Assembly (NCBI GenBank): GCA_015232575.1 | Contig: JADFZL010000013.1 | Span: 152,579 to 216,578 of the forward strand | From: Candidatus Rifleibacteriota bacterium | GTDB taxonomy: Bacteria > Muiribacteriota > Ozemobacteria > Ozemobacterales > Ozemobacteraceae | Direction: 5' to 3' | DNA length: 64,000 bases | Shown: positions 44,977-54,200 of the stretch, piece after piece | How the letters are laid out: every line of letters starts with the position of its first letter | Numbering within the stretch: position 1 is the stretch's first letter | Notes under the pieces: model-generated | The model's input: only the letters and a program-made list of their open reading frames with translations | Told to the model about the DNA's origin: nothing | Database searches by the model: none | Translations under genes and position numbers: made by a program

Positions 44977-47031
44977 TCAGTTCATCCTTTCCATGTTAAA
45001 ATCTTCAAAGTAATCTGCTATTTGAACTGAATAGTATTTAGTTTTATCGATTTTCAATGGATCAAGTCTTTCATCATAAACTACTTTTCCACCGCCTGCC
45101 CAGCCCTTTGTACCAACAGGATTAAGAGTTTTTACAGCAATTCCGCCAAAGATTTTGACAGGAGACTTGTTTGCCGGATAAACAGTGCCATCCAGCGCTA
45201 CCAGATGTGCCCAGACTTCTTCATTTACCGTTTTCAGGATGATATCACCATTTTTGGAAATCAGAGTCAGCGGGCCTGAAGGACATTTTTTAATTTCACC
45301 TTCCACTGTAAGGTCACCTTTTACACAAAGAACGCCCGGATTCTTTACAGAAACGCCCCTTGGAATACTCAAGGGCGTTTTTACATAAATAACTTGTCCC
45401 TTCAAATCAAGCACATTGTTTTTAAGAAACTCAGCATTGAATTCCTGCTGATTTTCAACGACAAGAGAAACCCTGTCGCGAATGAGAGAATCTGATGAAA
45501 ATGTGCGACAATCAGCATCAAACAATTGATGTCCTGTTTTTGAGTCGGTAATTTTAAGTTTTTCTCCGCTTATTTCATAAGCATTGCCTGAAACATAAGT
45601 GAATTTTTCCGGCGGAGGGAACTGTCCGGTTTGATTAGAAAAATAATCATAAGAACGGTTATAAGGTTCAAATATTATATTGGAAGCATATTTTAAATAC
45701 TCATCTCTGGAAGTGAAAAGTGTTTCTGCAGCAACTTGATCTGGTGGCAATTCCATGTATTCCCGTCCAAAATTCTGACTTTTAAATGAAATTTTCAGCG
45801 GAATGGAATTCCAGAAGTTTTCTGATTGTCCGCCGATGCTATCAAGTATCGCAGGATTTTCAAGAATATCAAGAAACTTTTCAGACTTTCCTTCTCCTGA
45901 TGCATCATACAACACTCCGGAATAGTATGAAAATACTCTTTTTACTTTCCCAATTACAATAGTTGGAGACGGCTGGGAAAAATTTCCCAAAAGATGAAGA
46001 AATGAAGAGCTCATCGTTCGACTTTTTGTAGAACCAAAAAACCGCTGCAGGACGCCGTAGAAATTCATGTCGCTGCCTTCGTTCCTGTCCCACTTGTAAA
46101 AGCCAAAGTAACTTCCACGAATGCTGACTTTCGCAGAAACTGTTGTACTAAGAAATGTTACACCATTTGAGAAAACAGGAGTTGCCGGCAACGAATTAAA
46201 CGTGAACATTGGCGGACTTCTGTCTGGTTTATCGATATTCAGGAACTGAAAAAATTCCCCAGTTTCAACATCATTTCCCGATGTGACGTGCAGTTGAAGT
46301 TCCTTGTCTCCGCCGAGAAAAACCCAGCCTCTGTTATTAAAAGTGAGATCTGACGGTGATTCTTTTGAGTGAATAAATACAAGAGGCATAACAGGTGAAT
46401 TCTGACCACTTCTACCGTCGATGAAATTGTCGTAGCAGTTGTATCCAAGATTGGTTTCATCGGTCAATTCCGGAGATTTTACATAAAGGGTGAATTTTGA
46501 AACAAGTGGCAATGCCAATCTTTGCACTTTGGCAAGTTTTACAAAGGTGTATTTCTTTTTTATTGGCCGGTATTTTGAGTGTCCGGCAGAAAGTTCGATC
46601 GTAAGTGAAATTTTTACAAATTTCTCGAAGGGGTCTTTCCAGCCTGTATCAGAGGCAATTGAGCCGATAGCTGTAAACTCTGCACTAACGGAAATCACAG
46701 AAAGAGTTATTTTCATTGCTTCGGGAAGATTCGACGTCAAAGGAAGCGCACAGGTAAATTTTCCTGAATTGGTTCCACTTAACAGAATTTTGTAATTAGA
46801 ATCATCCGGGTTGCTCAATGAGCGGGCAAGAGACGAAAAAACGCTGCTGGAAAGTTCCAGTGCAGTCTGATCCATTAGAGTAACAGTCGAAAAAGCAGAG
46901 CTCCAGTTCACCATTTCACTGACACTGGAATTCAGAGAAAATCCGAGAACAGTAAGAACCATCAGAATCCCGATCACAACCACCAGCATGATGACTCCGC
47001 TGCTTCTTTTACTTTTTTGGCAATTCCGCAT
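44977..47031 (-). CDS. GspK/PilX-like large pseudopilin (set 2)
   Basis: 684 residues. The N-terminus RSSG then VIMLVVVIGILMVLTVLGF is a pilin-type helix without Glu at +5, like GspK/PilX. A large beta-rich domain follows. Late stretches such as GVLCVKGDLTVEGEIKKC and GPLTLISKNGDIIL look like bactofilin-style beta-helix turns. The C-terminus ends in ADYFEDFNMERMN. It has the same size class, gene position and late beta-roll as the set 1 protein, though overall sequence similarity looks low by eye. Confidence 0.72.
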   Translation of the reverse strand: MRNCQKSKRSSGVIMLVVVIGILMVLTVLGFSLNSSVSEMVNWSSAFSTVTLMDQTALELSSSVFSSLARSLSNPDDSNYKILLSGTNSGKFTCALPLTSNLPEAMKITLSVISVSAEFTAIGSIASDTGWKDPFEKFVKISLTIELSAGHSKYRPIKKKYTFVKLAKVQRLALPLVSKFTLYVKSPELTDETNLGYNCYDNFIDGRSGQNSPVMPLVFIHSKESPSDLTFNNRGWVFLGGDKELQLHVTSGNDVETGEFFQFLNIDKPDRSPPMFTFNSLPATPVFSNGVTFLSTTVSAKVSIRGSYFGFYKWDRNEGSDMNFYGVLQRFFGSTKSRTMSSSFLHLLGNFSQPSPTIVIGKVKRVFSYYSGVLYDASGEGKSEKFLDILENPAILDSIGGQSENFWNSIPLKISFKSQNFGREYMELPPDQVAAETLFTSRDEYLKYASNIIFEPYNRSYDYFSNQTGQFPPPEKFTYVSGNAYEISGEKLKITDSKTGHQLFDADCRTFSSDSLIRDRVSLVVENQQEFNAEFLKNNVLDLKGQVIYVKTPLSIPRGVSVKNPGVLCVKGDLTVEGEIKKCPSGPLTLISKNGDIILKTVNEEVWAHLVALDGTVYPANKSPVKIFGGIAVKTLNPVGTKGWAGGGKVVYDERLDPLKIDKTKYYSVQIADYFEDFNMERMN

Positions 47032-47053
47032 TTAGGTCACTCTCCGGGTTGAT

Positions 47054-48016
47054 TCATGGCACAGGCGGATGATATGGCGGCTGAGTGTATGGAGGCCACT
47101 TCTCAATGGGAATAATTTTGCCATCACTTCCTCTCAAAACTGGCGCTTTTGATGGCGAAAATTCACCAGTGCCACCAACTTCATTCAGAAAGTTACGCAA
47201 CTCTGTTTCAGCCTGCTGTTTTGTCAGAGGAATAATTTCCGGAGGCAAGGGAAAAACAGGCTGGCCATTGGCATCTTTTACAGCAAGTCGACCCAGAGGA
47301 TCTCGGAATGTTGATCCTCCGATTCTTGAAGCATAAGCTCTTACCCTGGTTTCAATTTCATCTGGAGTTGCAAAAAGGAGAACTCCCGATGTTGAAATTC
47401 CGAATTCAACTGCTGAAGACATTGGGCTCTGGCCTGAAGGATATGGAATCCCGTGGGTAAAACTGTTGGTAAGAAGCACAAGATCAATAGTCCGGGAAAT
47501 TTCTTCCGCACTGGGAACAAATTCTTCAATAGATAGTGAACCATCGGTATTTTTGTCGTGCACGGTCAGATATGCGCTTGAATCAGCATTTCCAGGCAAT
47601 CTTCCCTTCGATGCAATAGAGGAAAGCTGTGATGAATTCATCAATCCATCTACTGTTCCAACAACCGCAATAAATTCTTTTCTTAAAGCTTCTCTGTAAT
47701 CTGCTATTGCAGTAGATGCCATCCATGGAAAGCGTGTAGCTCTTAAAGCTGCCGGGCTCTTTATAGTAGTTCCTGAGGTCTGATCTGAAACCGGAGTCTG
47801 AGTTTGGCTCCAGAGATTGATATTATTTTTTACAAGATATTCAAGAAACATCTCTGCACTTTCAAACTTTTCAGGAAATTTAAATGTTCTGATCAGATTT
47901 TCATAAGAAATTTCAGGCTGAGAAGCACTTTCAGCAGCGGATATATCTGACATCATCAAAATGACAACAATAGAAACGCTAACAATAAATTTGAGCCTGA
48001 ATTTTTCAATATTCAT
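47054..48016 (-). CDS. Exported EF-hand protein with two shared ~42-residue modules
   Basis: 320 residues with a signal peptide (~8-28). A calcium-binding EF-hand loop DKNTDGSLSIEE (154-165) has the canonical D-x-N-x-D-G-S...E ligands. A module at 219-261 (IETRVRAYASRIGG, DPLGRLAVKDANG, LPPEII) closely matches two modules in the 49690-51099 protein. A more diverged copy occupies ~268-308. The C-terminus is Pro-rich. It lies between the anti-sigma and GspK-like genes, so it may be cargo or a component of pseudopilin set 2. Confidence 0.7.
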   Translation of the reverse strand: MNIEKFRLKFIVSVSIVVILMMSDISAAESASQPEISYENLIRTFKFPEKFESAEMFLEYLVKNNINLWSQTQTPVSDQTSGTTIKSPAALRATRFPWMASTAIADYREALRKEFIAVVGTVDGLMNSSQLSSIASKGRLPGNADSSAYLTVHDKNTDGSLSIEEFVPSAEEISRTIDLVLLTNSFTHGIPYPSGQSPMSSAVEFGISTSGVLLFATPDEIETRVRAYASRIGGSTFRDPLGRLAVKDANGQPVFPLPPEIIPLTKQQAETELRNFLNEVGGTGEFSPSKAPVLRGSDGKIIPIEKWPPYTQPPYHPPVP

Positions 48017-48021
48017 GCTTT

Positions 48022-48867
48022 TCAGTTCCCTATCAAAATATTTTCCGGAGAAATATCTTCGGGAGCTTCATTCACAATCTGGCTTTGAGAAGAAACTACG
48101 GCATCAACTGTTGCAGATGAATTATCTGGAAGATTCGCCTTCGAGCTTGTTGCAGAGGAAAAGCCTGTTCCAGTGTTAGCTTTTTCAATAAAAGAAATTT
48201 TTGTTACCGACAATGAAGATATTTTTGAGGAAACAGGTGCAGAAAGCGTTGCCGCTTTTAAAGATTGAGATGTCGAAAATGCAGAAATGTCAAAATCGGA
48301 AGACGCATTTACATAAGCAGAGCCAGCATCTGATGAAAAAGAAGATACTGTTGCACTTTCGGCAGTTTCCGATGCAATCTGCGAAGGACCTGTCATTGAT
48401 TGAATCCGCGAACTTTTTGATTGAGGAAAGTAGTTTAAGAGCCCCGCTGCCGCAAGAGTAATAAAAGCAATTACACCAGCAGCTGAAAGCATTGAAGAAA
48501 CAGAAGCAGTAACTGCAACAGGTGCTGTAGTCTGAGCTGCTGCGATCTTCTTACCTGAGGCTGTTTTTGCCGTTTCAAAAGCAGACTGCTTATTTAAACT
48601 TCTGGTGTTTAAAGCGTTCTGCGAGGTATTTGAATCAGAAGTATTGTCTGATTGTACATCATCTGGAATCTCAAACAATGGATATCTCGGAAGTCTGCTG
48701 AAGACTTCCTGCTTCATGCCCTGGATCATTTTGCGTAGAATTTCAAGTTCATTTCTGCATTCTGAACAGATTGCCAAATGATTCTCCACAACATTTCTGT
48801 CCGTGGCTGAAATGTCATTCGAATCAAAATCAATCATTAATTCACGAATATTCTGGCAATTAGTCAT
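48022..48867 (-). CDS. Anti-sigma factor, zinc-finger membrane type
   Basis: 281 residues from ATG 48867, with AAGGAGAT upstream; it overlaps the sigma gene by 8 bases. The N-terminal anti-sigma domain holds H-x3-C-x2-C (NHLAICSECRNEL), the zinc motif of the ZAS family. One membrane span (~155-177, SAAGVIAFITLAAAGLLNYF) follows. The extracytoplasmic C-terminal ~105 residues are nearly all Ser, Ala, Thr and Val, a low-complexity tail rather than a folded sensor. It should hold the ECF sigma factor at the membrane until signalled. Confidence 0.85.
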   Translation of the reverse strand: MTNCQNIRELMIDFDSNDISATDRNVVENHLAICSECRNELEILRKMIQGMKQEVFSRLPRYPLFEIPDDVQSDNTSDSNTSQNALNTRSLNKQSAFETAKTASGKKIAAAQTTAPVAVTASVSSMLSAAGVIAFITLAAAGLLNYFPQSKSSRIQSMTGPSQIASETAESATVSSFSSDAGSAYVNASSDFDISAFSTSQSLKAATLSAPVSSKISSLSVTKISFIEKANTGTGFSSATSSKANLPDNSSATVDAVVSSQSQIVNEAPEDISPENILIGN

Positions 48868-49444
48868 GGTACATCTCCTTGCGCAAAGAAGCCAGAGACC
48901 TGGCACATCGCTGTCTGAGAGCTGGTTCAGGCATTTCGGTCAATTCTGAAATTTCTCTGTATGGAAGATCTTCAATGTAGTGCAACCAAATCAAAAGTCC
49001 GTCAAGGTGGGAAAGTTGCGACAACAGTTTCAAACACGGTAATCCGTTCTCTGAAGATTCCTGCAAATGTTCATTATCCGAGAAATTGCTCAGGGCTTCC
49101 TTTTGTGACAAATCATAGGTTTCCTGCTTCATCACTTTAGATTCAACCTTATTTCTACGAATAATATTGTGACATTTTCTATAGGCGATCCCAAAAAGCC
49201 AGGACCTGAATTTTTCGGGTTTTTTGAGCTGGGAAATATTTGTATAAGCAGTCAGAAAAGTTTCCTGCATAACATCCTGGGAATGGCTGTCAGAGTTGAA
49301 AAAGTGGTCTATAAAAGCTTCAATTCTTGCCTGATATTTCTGAACCAGAACCCTGAAAAGATTTTTATTTCCCTTCTGAAGTGCAATAACGATCTGAAAA
49401 TCGTCCTGTTCAGCAGATTTCTTTTCCTGATCTGAAATTGCCAT
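48860..49444 (-). CDS. ECF-type RNA polymerase sigma factor
   Basis: 194 residues with the sigma-70 region 2 (AFIDHFFNSDSHSQDVMQET, then FRSWLFGIAYRKCHNIIRR) and region 4 (IEDLPYREISELTEMPEPAL, then RCARSLASLRKE), joined by a short linker. That is the standard ECF form. It directs polymerase to a regulon that probably includes its own operon. It is translationally coupled to the anti-sigma gene, followed by the EF-hand protein and pseudopilin set 2. Confidence 0.92.
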   Translation of the reverse strand: MAISDQEKKSAEQDDFQIVIALQKGNKNLFRVLVQKYQARIEAFIDHFFNSDSHSQDVMQETFLTAYTNISQLKKPEKFRSWLFGIAYRKCHNIIRRNKVESKVMKQETYDLSQKEALSNFSDNEHLQESSENGLPCLKLLSQLSHLDGLLIWLHYIEDLPYREISELTEMPEPALRQRCARSLASLRKEMYHD

Positions 49445-49471
49445 ATTAATTATTCCGAAAAATCTCTTTTC

Positions 49472-49540
49472 ATCAAGATAAAAGCTGTCCGCAGATTACA
49501 CAGATTGCGCAGATTTAAAGAATTAAAGATCAAAGATTAG
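49472..49540. repeat. Dispersed repeat, copy B
   Basis: AAAAGCTGTCCGCAGATTAC, CACAGATT and later AAAGAATTAAAGAT match 13746-13815. It occupies the leader or promoter zone just upstream of the sigma factor gene. Confidence 0.6.
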
Positions 49541-49606
49541 CGGATTCGAGAGAATGTGAGGTTTACCCTGAGCTATTGAAATGTCACGATATACACAACA
49601 AAGTAT

Positions 49607-49662
49607 AGAAATCTGTCCGGCATAGTACAATTAATCTATTTTCTACAAATGGACAGATTTCT
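49607..49662 (-). terminator. Hairpin downstream of the TPR/module gene
   Basis: A perfect 12-bp stem (AGAAATCTGTCC at 49607-49618 with its complement at 49651-49662) and a 32-base loop, 28 bases past the stop of the 49690-51099 gene. No clear T tract follows, so the terminator call is moderate. Confidence 0.5.
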
Positions 49663-49689
49663 CTGAATTATTAATTAAGATTAAGCTGG

Positions 49690-51099
49690 TCAGTTGCTGA
49701 GAGTTGATACTGGATCAGAAGCTGTGCCTGCGGCACTTTCGTCGGTTTCCGGGAAGAAAATACTTGGTGGAAGAGCTACAAATTCGCCACTTTTATTTTT
49801 TACACCCATGCGACCGTGAGGATCTGTTGCAGTGGTGTAACCCATCTTTGCAGCCCATTTCTGAATTCTGGCTTCGATTACTTCCTTCCCCGGAAGATTA
49901 CCTGAGGGAGCGAAAATATCCGGAGGAAGCTGAACATCTTCACCCTTGCTGTTTTTTACTTTCAGACGTCCATCAGTTGCAGTATATGTAGTAAATCCTT
50001 CCTTTGAAGCAAAGCCTTTAATTCTATTTTCAATCTCTTCCTTTGTTGGCTGCTTGATTTTAGTCGAAGAAGAAGCTGTTGTTGATGATGAACTAGAAGA
50101 TGTTGATGTCGAAACAGATGATGTCGACGAACCAGATGCACTCAACGCTGTCGAAGAAGTTGAACTTGTTGATGTTGATACGCTCGAGCTGGTTGATGTA
50201 GATGCAGTTGAGGATGTTGTTGAAGCGGATAATTTTGCAAGTTCTGCTACAGCACGTTCTCCCAGTTCCTTGTCAAAACATGTTGCGGCATGGTTTCTTG
50301 CGTGTTCATACTGAGCCTTCGCACCAGCATTATCACCAGCAGCTTTCAAAGCCTCTGCCTGCGTAAAGTGCGACCATCCCTTAACTCTTGCACATCTTCC
50401 ATCATCAAGACCGCGTTTTTTTGCTTCATCTATGTGAGAAAGAGCCTCAGTAAGTTTTCCCATAGCGCCATATGTCCAAGCCATCTTTTCCCATAATCCG
50501 GGGTCAGCTGGATTCAAATCTCTGGCAGCAGTAAAATGTGCTAACGCTGTAGTGTAATCCTTGCTCTGATAGCATGCGTCGCCGGCTTTGACCTTTTCAA
50601 CTATTGTTGTATTCGCTCCTGATGCTCCTGTAGGGCCGGATATTTGCCCCAGAGCTGCATTGGCACGACCGCCAAGATCGTTGTCAACACCATTGGCGGC
50701 CATATTTCTTGCATGCTCGTAGTTCGTCTTTGCATTAGTGAGATCTCCGGCAGCACGCTGATCATCTGCTTTTCGAAGGTAAGCCCAACCTTTCATTCTT
50801 GAAACTCTTGTATTATCCATTCCAAGATTTTTTGATTGATCAGCAAACGATATCGCTTCGTCAGTGCGTCCAAGAGCAGTTAATGTCCAGGAAAGCTTTT
50901 CCCATAATCCAGGGTCTTTCGGATTGAGATCTTTTGCTGCGGTGAAATGCCACAGTGCCCCACCAAAGTCGCCTTTTTGATAGCAGGCATCTCCAGCTGC
51001 AACAGCTTCCGGAACACTTACAGCTTCAGCAGGATTGTTCATTGAAGCAAGCAGAGCGAGCACAACAACAAGTAACAGGCACTTGATCTTAGTATTCAT
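49690..51099 (-). CDS. Exported duplicated-TPR protein with Ser/Thr linker and two shared modules
   Basis: 469 residues with signal peptide (~5-26). The N-terminal half is a ~125-residue TPR block present twice (29-154 and 168-288; compare GDACYQKGDFGGALWHFTAA with GDACYQSKDYTTALAHFTAA). A Ser/Thr/Ala/Val-only linker (291-346) follows. Two ~42-residue modules at 354-397 and 407-450 each contain ...R(I)...A(S/A)K.G..T, GR(L/M).VKN and LPP.IF. The same module is in the EF-hand protein at 47054-48016. The ATG has AAGGAGAG upstream. Confidence 0.75.
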   Translation of the reverse strand: MNTKIKCLLLVVVLALLASMNNPAEAVSVPEAVAAGDACYQKGDFGGALWHFTAAKDLNPKDPGLWEKLSWTLTALGRTDEAISFADQSKNLGMDNTRVSRMKGWAYLRKADDQRAAGDLTNAKTNYEHARNMAANGVDNDLGGRANAALGQISGPTGASGANTTIVEKVKAGDACYQSKDYTTALAHFTAARDLNPADPGLWEKMAWTYGAMGKLTEALSHIDEAKKRGLDDGRCARVKGWSHFTQAEALKAAGDNAGAKAQYEHARNHAATCFDKELGERAVAELAKLSASTTSSTASTSTSSSVSTSTSSTSSTALSASGSSTSSVSTSTSSSSSSTTASSSTKIKQPTKEEIENRIKGFASKEGFTTYTATDGRLKVKNSKGEDVQLPPDIFAPSGNLPGKEVIEARIQKWAAKMGYTTATDPHGRMGVKNKSGEFVALPPSIFFPETDESAAGTASDPVSTLSN

Positions 51100-51163
51100 G
51101 TTTTCTCTCCTTAGCTTTATTTTTTTGGATTTTTTGATTCATTTTTGAATCGTTTGACAGTTA

Positions 51164-51188
51164 GTCACACGTTTTATCGTTTTGTGAC
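51164..51188. promoter_or_regulatory. Inverted repeat upstream of the TPR/module gene
   Basis: GTCACA at 51164-51169 and TGTGAC at 51183-51188 with a 13-base centre, in the 122-base gap before the 51099 start. It could be an operator for a dimeric regulator, or a weak hairpin. Confidence 0.35.
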
Positions 51189-51221
51189 ATAAATTTTTAA
51201 AATAATTAAATAAACGTATTT

Positions 51222-54200
51222 TTATAATGGAATTTTCTCAAGCGACTGTTTAATATCCTCAATGGCAATGGATTTTCTTGTCTGAACAAACGACTGAAGT
51301 GACTCTCTGAACTGCTTTCTCTTTTCAACAATTTTTGGAAAAATATTTATCAGAAGGTCTCTTGTAAACAATTCTGTGTTAAAAACAAAAGACCATTTCA
51401 TTTCATCTGCAAGTCCGCGAATTTTCGGATCATGAGAAAGTCCGACCCACGGCAATCCTAGTATTGTCGCAAGAATACACCCATGAAGGCGCATGGAAAC
51501 AATCAAATCGAGAGTTTTAAAAACTTCTTCCGCGTGCTCCATAGTTTCAAGAACAATCATTTTCTCTGATAAACCAGCTTCTATCCAGATTTTTTCATCT
51601 TCGCCCGGCTGAAAAACGATTGGCACTATTTCAAGATTATGAAAGATTTCTCCCACTTTCAGAACTTCCCGGACAACGGCCTGAGCATCCTTGTTTGAAG
51701 CACGGATAACAGCACCAAGACGAAGCGTCTTAACTCCGCTTTCAACCGGTTTCTCGCTTGCTATAGAGGGTTCACATAAAAAAACGATATCAGTTGTAAC
51801 AGAAGGAAGGTTCTGAAAATTCAACTCTTTCAGAAAATTCTGTGAAACCTGATCTCTTACGCTCAGGTAGTCTGCGTGTTCGACAATATAGCCTGCAAGG
51901 TATGCCACAATATTTGAGAGAAATACATTCTTTTCACTATTGTGCCACGGACCAATACCCTGCGCCGGAAGAACGATTTTGGTTCCAAGAATTCTTCCGA
52001 TCAACAGCATTCCCGCATAATACACCAGGCTCTTCCTGCTGGTAGAGCACTGCAAGACACCTCCGCCCGGTATAACCATTACTTTCGCCTGTGCTACTGC
52101 TTCAAGCATTTCCATAATATTTCTTCTCGGAATTGCTTCAACATCCATTTTCTGATGAATCTGAAGTTTCTCACGGGTAATTATGTACCACTTGAAATCA
52201 GGAACTAATTTTCTGACCTGATTTACATAAGAAGTCCAGAGAAGCTCGTCCCCAAGGTTTCCGAACCCAAAATAGCCGAGGAGAACACCGGAATTACCCT
52301 TTTTAAGTATTGCTCTTGCAAATCTGTACAAACCAGCCATGAAAATAAAAGAAAGACCTATCAGCAATCCGGTTAAAAGCCCGTTTGAAGTTCTTATAAT
52401 ACCCATAAGAAGTGGCGAGTGAAAATGGCAGAAAGTATTGACCACCGAGACCTGACCCATTTCCATAAGAATTAACAACAATGGCAATAAAACTGTCACT
52501 CCGCGTGTTCCGGCAAATGCAAAAAGAATAGCCGCCGGATAACCAATTAGAAATTCCTTGTTTCTTGGACGCGCAATCATGGTATCCTCAAGCATTGTCC
52601 TGAAAAAATCTTCTGTTGCTGATGGCTTGAGAAAAGTAACGTTTCCGGAACGGAGAAGATATACAACTCCAGCAAAGAGTACAACAGATACTACCATGGC
52701 GTTAATTATTGTCAGAGGCCTGTTGAATGCTGAAAGAAGTGAAAATCCATATCTGTGAAGTGACCACAGCGAAACAATTAACAGAGGCAGAAGAAAGGCA
52801 ATTTTTATTCCCCTGAATTGTTCAAGATGCAGCAGCCATGATGATTCAGCATGAAAACCAGCTGTAAGTATTCCACCGATAAGAGATGGAAGAACAAGAG
52901 AGACAATGAAAAAAAGCACCGGATAAAACTCGAATCTTCTGCTTCCTCTTTCTGTATACTTTTCGTAAACCGTTGCTGACAGAATACAACCTATTGATGA
53001 CCAGCATACAGCGCCTATTAAACCGAATAAAGAGATGAAAAGCACTTTGCTCAGCAGGAAACTCAGAATAAACGGAGGCAATATGAAAAAGTATCTATTA
53101 ACCCACGCAGGAATTGTTCCGAATGCTGCAAAACAAAGCAGCGGAAGTCCTGCAAAAAGTGAGATTCCGATAATAATGCGCTCTATCCAGTAAAGGCTCC
53201 TTAAATCATTTCTCGGCTCCTGAATTCTTTCATGATAGTCAGTGGGAATCTTATATCCCCAATTTTTCAGGCTCCCTGAAATCCCTGAAACATAATCAAG
53301 ATTATATTGAACCAGGTCGCCTCTTATCTTTTTGGGATCGTTCATGAAAAATCGGATATAAAGCATTTTCAGACTGCGGTCTCTGACGGCTCTTACCCAA
53401 CGCGCTGTTGCACGCGGAACATCGTAAATTTCTTCCAGTTCTTTTCTTCCAATGCTGTGAACGCGCACTACCGGAGTATTACTGCCAAGAAGGTTGAGAA
53501 ATGGGGCCATTCCTTCCTGATCGTTAAATTCGACTCTTCCAACTCTTGTTGATTTTTTTGCCAGTTCAGATTTTGAAAGAAAAGCCTTCGCAGCAGCTTT
53601 TAAATCTCCACGGTTTCCAATGACCTCTTCTTCTGAAAAAAGCACTGCAGACAAATCATCAAATGCCGGATAAATCTGAAAGAGCGTAAACAGACTATCG
53701 CACGACAATCCTGGATAATTCTGAGGTCTCAGCACTATTCCCATTCCAATAGACTTTGCAATATTCAGATATTCCTCAGAGAAGCCCAGCCCAATTCTTT
53801 CAAAAAGCTCCTGACCATTTTTTTCAACGAAAAGATGTTTTGGGGAAAAAGAAACCGCAGCAGATTTACCCATTTTGGTCTGAAGAAAAACTCTTATTCT
53901 TTCCAGAAGTCTTATGTCTTCGGAAAAGACCAGCAATGATGCAGGTTTTCCTTCAAAAGAAGCTCTAATTGCAGGAAAAGATGCAATAATTTCAGGGCGC
54001 TTACATATTTCCTGAAAGGGAAACACTGATATTCTTCCCTCTTCAGACAATGACGCCAGCGTATCTTCGCTTATTCCAACTGAACTTGCACCGATCAAAG
54101 AAAATCTGTTAAGCGTCTCTGCAAGATTTTTTCCCTCAATTCTTGCAATTTTGCGGGTTTCCTCAAAATCTATTACGGTTTCAACAAATTTCGAAGATTT

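Noticed and set aside
50041..50314. Acidic plus-strand frame (EEEAVVDDELEDVDVETDD)
   Set aside because: It is the antisense of the Ser/Thr linker of the TPR/module protein, a product of the simple-sequence DNA.
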